A DNA stretch of 64,000 nucleotides, taken from Allantophomopsis cytisporea. Its lineage: Eukaryota > Ascomycota > Leotiomycetes > Phacidiales > Phacidiaceae. Shown here in pieces: positions 58,690-64,000 of this stretch (its first letter is position 1; the number at the start of each line of letters is the position of its first letter). A model generated the notes under the pieces. It was not told the origin of the DNA. It saw only the letters and a list, made by a program, of their open reading frames with translations, and searched no databases. Made by a program: the position numbers and the translations under genes. The DNA is taken from assembly GCA_024752435.1 (NCBI GenBank), contig CP103029.1:1-64000 (forward strand), in the 5' to 3' direction.

Positions 58690-59913
58690 TTACCAAGTCC
58701 CTCCTAAAATCTTCGAATCAATCTCACTCTTTCCCCCAAGTGTACAAACCGTACTAGTCCTCGTCCCCACCTTACTCCCCCGATCTCCATCACCGGCACC
58801 AAGCACACTATACCCTTCAACCACACTCCCTGCACTTGCACTCCCACCATACCCATCAAAACTCTTACCATCCCCATCATCTCTCTCGTCAAGTTCCTGC
58901 ACATATTCTGTGTGCTCACGAAACTCCTGCGCTTCAGGCGAGAGAATGACACAATCGTATCTCCGCACGGATTTCTGCGGTACCCATGAGCTAATGAGTG
59001 CCGTTGAGTCGGCTGCAATATGCGGTGAAGGGTACTGCGACAGGTGAGACATAGGGCTCAATGGCTGAGAACCAAAATAGTCTTTTGAAGGACGGGTGAA
59101 GGCTCGGGCGAGGGTACTGCCGAGGCCATAGGTACTACTTTGACTCTGTGCCGATGCTGATGGACGCGCTGTCTCGATGGGACGGCGGAAACGCGGGGGG
59201 TGGCGTTGTTGCCGGCGCCGTCGGATCAAGTAGATAGATGTTACGAAAAGGAAGAGAAAGAGCATCACACCGGCGGAGCAGATTCCTACTTTTGCATCTA
59301 AGGAGAGGGTGGTTGAGTTGGAGTCGATGCCATTCATTGGGATTGTGTCATTGAGGTTTTTTGAAGTTGATGTAGAGGCGACATTTGCTGACTGCGTTGA
59401 CGTTGATGACTCTGTACGTTCTGTAACACTACTGCTGGTTGTAATGGAGGCTGTGGTCTGTGATGATGTCGTTGTTGACTCGGCCATATTTGATGATGCT
59501 GATGGGATGATTAACGCAGCTGAAGTAGTTGTGATCGATGCCACTCTCGTCGTCCGTCCTAACACTTGACTTGTACTCTTAGAACTAGGACTTCCCTTCA
59601 CCGGCGAACCAGACTCCGTAACAACAACAGTTGTAAGTTCCAGGATAGTTGTGGTTTCCGCCGGGTTCAGAGGAACCATAGTAGGTGTAATGGGAATAGT
59701 AACTCCAAAAACCGTAGTAGCAGTCACACAAGTAAATTCGCCCACCACTTCACCACAAGCCGAGTCTGAGTTGGCAGTTGATATTAAACGCGCAGCTGGT
59801 TCCGGCCATGCGTGAATTGGAGCTCGAGCTGGCCAATTATTTGCACTCCAGATATTGGGGACCGTCACAGCAATTCGAGGCAAACAGAGTGCAATGAGAA
59901 GGGAAGAGCGCAT
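58690..59913 (-). CDS. Single-pass, Ser/Thr-rich cell-wall sensor-like protein
   Basis: A single exon of 407 aa from the ATG at 59913 (the earlier codons lack an ATG). Signal peptide about 1-18, a lumenal part with a CGEVVGEFTC pair, then a mucin-like Ser/Thr stretch (about 90-205; SITTTSAAL, TTSSQTTASITTSSS) suited to O-mannosylation. One membrane helix follows (about 215-240, AGVMLFLFLFVTSIYLI) with a basic stop-transfer RRRRQQR, and then a 165-aa cytosolic tail with Ser-rich phosphorylation-type text and a DERDDGDG patch. The architecture resembles Wsc/Mid2-type wall-integrity sensors, but no WSC Cys pattern is present. The family is unresolved. Confidence 0.75.
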   Translation of the reverse strand: MRSSLLIALCLPRIAVTVPNIWSANNWPARAPIHAWPEPAARLISTANSDSACGEVVGEFTCVTATTVFGVTIPITPTMVPLNPAETTTILELTTVVVTESGSPVKGSPSSKSTSQVLGRTTRVASITTTSAALIIPSASSNMAESTTTSSQTTASITTSSSVTERTESSTSTQSANVASTSTSKNLNDTIPMNGIDSNSTTLSLDAKVGICSAGVMLFLFLFVTSIYLIRRRRQQRHPPRFRRPIETARPSASAQSQSSTYGLGSTLARAFTRPSKDYFGSQPLSPMSHLSQYPSPHIAADSTALISSWVPQKSVRRYDCVILSPEAQEFREHTEYVQELDERDDGDGKSFDGYGGSASAGSVVEGYSVLGAGDGDRGSKVGTRTSTVCTLGGKSEIDSKILGGTW

Positions 59914-62900
59914 TCTCAGCCTCGCCAGCCACCTCTCACTTCGTTGAGATGAGCAATCCAAGACGATGCAAAAGAAAGCAGCATCGAAGGATCCCTTCTA
60001 GTCTTTGAATGTTAACAGAAAATGACGGCGAGCGGCGCAAGAAGTCCATCCATATTCCTTCGTGCTAAAATATTCGGAATTCGTAGCAGGAAACCCGTAT
60101 AGGACCACGATATTGCATAAAGTTTTTTTCTGGCAAGATTTCGTAGCAGGACGCCACTCAGGGGCTTGCTGCTTCAGAGTAAGTCATCTTGCTGTCAGCG
60201 CCGCTGGCATCCACAAAGCTGCAGGTAGCCGCGTATCCCAACTTGCCTGCATATCAATCCTCCCATACTACAGGCAGACCGACAAGCGGTTCCGATTAGC
60301 TGCGTATTGTGCACACCATACATGTCCTCGGTGGGGAAGTTTCGCGCATGAGTGATAGGTAATTGTCGGTGCCCAGGGGCATTGTATGAACCCGAGGAAC
60401 TGGGTGGTGGGTGATTACAAGTTGCGACATTCAATCTTTTTATCAGAATAACTTGATCTGATACACTGAAGAGCTGTGAAGACTGGTCATATTCCCGAAG
60501 GAGTGAAGGTTGCGAACATGGCGATGTAATGAACGTCTGCGAAATTGGGAGGGCCAAAGTCATGTCCGTGCTACATTGTGCTTAGGGAATTCAGAGATGG
60601 ACATGGACATGGACATGGGCCTGGAAAAGTAGGAGAATAGCTAGAGTGCATTCGTAGTTGCAGCAATTAATATAATGCTGAAATTCGGGAGTTGTGAGTG
60701 GATGGATTGTGGAGGGTGATGAGTGGTGATTTTTCAGGTCTAGCTTTCCGCTACCTACCTTACCTCAATCATACATAGTCTTTCTCGTGAGCAGTCACGG
60801 GAATAGATATAGATAGAAGAAGTGGCCTCACCGTTGAACGTGGCGGTAATGAATACAAAGCGGGCGATGCGAGAAGAGGGGAGGGAGAGCAAGAAAGGAG
60901 AGGAAAAGAAGATGAGAGGGCGAGAGAAAGAGACAGGAGCTGCAATGTCGATGTAAGTGCAGGTGCAGGTGCAGGGTAGGTGTAGGTGCAGGCAGGTGAG
61001 TGCAGGTGATTTGCAAGTCTTGCATCGGCACAGTCGTGATAACTCGGTGGTGCTATGATTGTCTTTTGTTGAGTTATTCACGCACGACTCACCATCACCT
61101 CGTGTCTTTGAACCTAGTACTTCGTGGGCATAAAGAAGCATAATATTGATGCGTGGTGCATCCCTTACAGAGCATCAGCCGTATGACAGGAAGGAAGAAG
61201 TATGTACACATTGGTGTTCTCGAATATCAATGGCCAACTCTTCTCATCAGCCGGCCCTTTATACAAGCCCTTCGTAAACCATAATAACTCCTTCGCGCAG
61301 AATACGATACATAAACCGGAAAGGTTACTGTAGTAAACAGTACATCCACTGTCAGATCCCGTGTGGCCCGTCCGAGTTCGACGTTGCGTCGATCGAGATT
61401 CCACAATCTCCGTGCACACCCAGCACCCAGCGCTGCCCAACGATCGCCAGGTCCATGCGCAACCCGGCGGAAGATGTCGCTGTATGTCAAATTTCCAACA
61501 TGCATTATGAGTACGGAGAGCTTAACAAAATTCATTGTGCTGTGACCCTATGAGACTGAGATTAAGATGGAGTCGAGATTAAGCATATACAGTTGTCATA
61601 AGTGAGTATGGGCGGAGAATAGTGGATGGTGAACTGGGAAAGTGTATACAGACCCGTTATACAAAAGACCTTCCAAAAACATGCGGAACAGATTTGTTGT
61701 GGAACAATACAGATGAGAACACGAGTCACGGAAAGTAGCATCGATGAGATCAAGTAACATTGAGGTCTTTTGCATTGCTCAAGTTCAGATTATATTCTTT
61801 CACGAGACACATATATGTGTACTTCCGAAAACCCTGGATGCCTCTCAAACATGTGACGACTCCGCGATATCCCACTTCCGACCGCAAGGATGTTTACCTG
61901 AAGCTCGAAGATCTGGTAACGGTCATTCGCCGCCTTCGACCCGGGGTTCCTCAATATCTCATCCCTACCATGACTCGCAGCTTGATCTACAGCATTTCAA
62001 ACCATCGGGTGCCTTCATTTTCGTGTCCAGAAAGAAGAGCTGGGTATTTATTATCCGATCCAAATGTCCACTTTTTTGTGACCGTCCCGATATTTCGTTT
62101 GTATCATGATATATCAAACTGTTCGGCTTACCAGATAGAGAAAGATTGCGAAAGGCCGGTGCACTAATTTGATAGTCGGCTATGGGAATCTTGCGATTAA
62201 GCTGACCTGTTCCATATGTAAGACTGAAGCAAGTTTGTTACTGTGTGAAATCAATCTGCGGTTCCCACTAGTCTATATGAGGATAACGAAAGGTCCTTAG
62301 ATCTCGATATTACATATTTAAAGAGTCTGTGGTTGTGGGAGGGATCTTATTCCGCCTTGCGTGAGGCAAATGATGTTCTGTTCTGTGCAGTTCTTGAGCG
62401 GCTCAGATGTTAATTATAATAATAGGAATCCAGAGAGCAAGGCCAAATCATTTATGTTGTGTTTCAAAGGATGATATGGTATTAAAACCAAACTGCCAAA
62501 TATTCTCCACTGACTGTTAGGTCTGCAATTCGACCTTGGTGGGCCAACGTACTAGGTCCACGTAACATGAATACTCTGGGGGTCTTGAATATCAATACAA
62601 CATGTGGCATTCCTTCAGTCTGCAAATAACCTACATATTTGACCAACATCTATCGCTGTGCATTCTGAATCGCATACCGGATTGAGCACTTTGTACTCTA
62701 CACGCATCCTTCTTTGTGCCACTGCGTAACAGATCCGTACTAAGACCAGACTTTCTCCTTGCTTACATCGCACAAGATGTATACATATGACTAATTTTGA
62801 TATAATAGGGTGACAGTGCAACATGAAGATGCTACTGATGACGGTCCTTCACTGAGATCCAGACAGCGTCTGGGAAATTTAGTTGTATGTGATTTCTACA

Positions 62901-63204
62901 GGCCTACAGTCCCGGCTTATGGTTCCAGTTGATGAGTCACCTAGTAAGTGCGTATTCCATCCGTCGACATGTCCTCGCAGAATGGTTACGTAGTTTTTCA
63001 AAACTTATGGCTGTACCGATGTTTGTTTTTGTAAAAGGTACTCTGAAGATTGACGCAATTGATTGAACTTATTCGCAAGAACTCACGATACGTTATACTC
63101 CACAATGTCACTCAAACAAACTCCACAGCAAAAGATTTGATAAACTACATCTACAAGAACCGAATACCCTCTATCTCTCCCCATCTAATCACACATCTGA
63201 CACT
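59914..63204. other. Three-kilobase gene-free interval
   Basis: No gene is recognisable. The longest ORFs (128 codons, minus, 60755-61141; 121 and 135 codons, plus, 61744-62167) carry no motif. Simple repeats occur: (atggac)n at 60596-60618 and a gcaggt-rich run at 60957-61010. Left and right ends should be the promoter of the Ser/Thr-rich gene and the 3' UTR of the GH5 gene. Confidence 0.45.
60957..61010 (+). repeat. Degenerate gcaggt simple repeat
   Basis: A run of gcaggt/gtaggt variants, purine-skewed and imperfect. The complementary strand is what makes the Thr/His/Leu-rich spurious ORFs here. Confidence 0.8.
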
Positions 63205-64000
63205 CTAAACGTACTTAGAAAGGATGCTCTCGTACGCAGTGTACGCAGGGCCAGAAGGAGGCTCCATGCCGTAAATGTAGTCACCCCACCATGGTCCAGC
63301 GCCCCACCACATAGCGCCCATCCAAACATCGGAGGCCTCGGCCATGGCATCAAGCATACCAGTAACGGCAGACTCACAGTCGGAGTTGGCACCACCAGCG
63401 TATTCACCAAGGATACCGAGCTTGTTGTTGGTCTGGAGCCAAGTGGTGGCGTCAGCGATGCGCTCAGCACCAATGGTAGAGCTGACGCAGGTTGCGGAGG
63501 TTCCGGAGCCGTCGGAGTCGAGGTATTGGTGGAACTCGTAGACGATCTTGTTCTCACTGTCGGTGAGGTTACCCATGGAATCGGCGTTACCAGAGGAGGT
63601 CCAGGTCCAGGCACCAGTGTAGGAGGTTCTGCGGCTGTTAGTATGTGATATGATGAGATTCGGATAAAATGCGACTTACCCCTCAACGAAGATGTACTGG
63701 GTGGTGGCACCAGCGGCACGGACACCATCAATGCAGGCCTGGTTCAAGCTAACAACAAGCTCGTTGGAGGGCTCATCGTGGAACTCGTTGTTGCAGTCAA
63801 AGATGACGTTGCTGTTGTCCTTGAACTCAGTGGCAACAGTGGTCCAGAAAGTCTGGAAGTCTGAGGTGGAGGTGAAGATCTCGCTGTTGTATCGACCAAA
63901 GTTGTGCATGTCGATGGCGGCGTGGGCACCGGCGTCGGTGATGTGGGTGACAACGTCCGTGAGGGAGGCCAGGTAGGTGGCATCGATGGTGCCGGTCATC
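63205..64000 (-). CDS. GH5 endo-beta-1,4-glucanase, partial (5' end beyond the window)
   Basis: The C-terminal part of a family 5 cellulase. Exons 64000-63680 and 63628-63205 join across a 51-bp intron (donor GTAAGT) after FVEG, continuing TSYTGAWTW. Visible features are GAHAAIDMHNFGRYN, FDCNNEFHDEPS with the acid/base Glu in NNEF, KIVYEFHQYLDSDGSG, and LGILGEYAGG with the nucleophile Glu. The C terminus SGPAYTAYESILSKYV is complete. The enzyme cuts cellulose chains outside the cell. The first visible Met (63999) is internal, because the TIM barrel should begin roughly 120-150 residues earlier. Any signal peptide or cellulose-binding module lies outside. Confidence 0.9.

Noticed and set aside
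60755..61141. 128-codon minus-strand ORF with a Cys/His/Leu-rich stretch
   Set aside because: Its composition comes from the gcaggt simple repeat and purine-rich tracts, not from a protein family.
61744..62167. Overlapping plus-strand ORFs of 121 and 135 codons
   Set aside because: Two frames are open over the same stretch and neither has a domain or convincing start context.
1..64000. CRISPR arrays, rRNA genes and bacterial-type operons
   Set aside because: No regularly spaced repeat-spacer array or rRNA-like sequence was seen, and gene structure is eukaryotic throughout.

Overview
The window looks like nuclear DNA of a filamentous ascomycete (Pezizomycotina; a plant-associated leotiomycete-like fungus is a guess). 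Genes carry 46-120 bp introns with GTRNGT-type donors and CTAAC/CTGAC-like branch sites. Four regulators have fungal Zn2Cys6 fingers. Two cellulase-type secreted proteins are present, and the repeats carry C-to-T/G-to-A damage like repeat-induced point mutation (RIP). Exon boundaries below were built by hand from reading frames, splice motifs and recalled family patterns; no alignment was run.

Layout. 1-5.4 kb: a decayed Ty3/gypsy retrotransposon on the minus strand (gag, RT, RNase H and integrase relics with stops). 5.4-9.1 kb: AT-rich repeat debris, including a 3 x 22 bp tandem repeat. 9.1-14.7 kb: a C-terminally truncated aldo/keto reductase, a DHA1 MFS transporter and a Zn2Cys6 regulator. 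14.7-18.7 kb: mostly gene-free, with a broken GNAT acetyltransferase. 18.7-27 kb: haem aldoxime dehydratase, a divergent Zn2Cys6 regulator, nitrilase and an FAD monooxygenase. 27.6-30.2 kb: a gelsolin/severin-like protein and a short-chain dehydrogenase (SDR). 30.6-48.1 kb: a C2H2-Zn2Cys6 regulator, an adenylation-carrier-reductase NRPS-like enzyme, a tyrosinase, a second SDR and a Zn2Cys6 regulator with a frameshift. 49.7-64 kb: a secreted serine hydrolase, a GH45/expansin-like DPBB protein, a membrane-anchored protein of unknown function, a membrane-anchored DPBB protein, a mucin-like single-pass protein, and a GH5 endoglucanase cut by the window edge.

How genes may work together. Aldoxime dehydratase (aldoxime to nitrile) and nitrilase (nitrile to acid) are consecutive pathway steps and flank a Zn2Cys6 regulator. 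CGG-type inverted repeats lie in the promoters, so a small regulated aldoxime-to-acid cluster is the most coherent reading. A second candidate cluster centres on the NRPS-like carboxylate reductase and the tyrosinase, with SDRs and two regulators nearby. The gene-poor, repeat-damaged intervals and several broken genes mark this as an accessory, fast-changing region.
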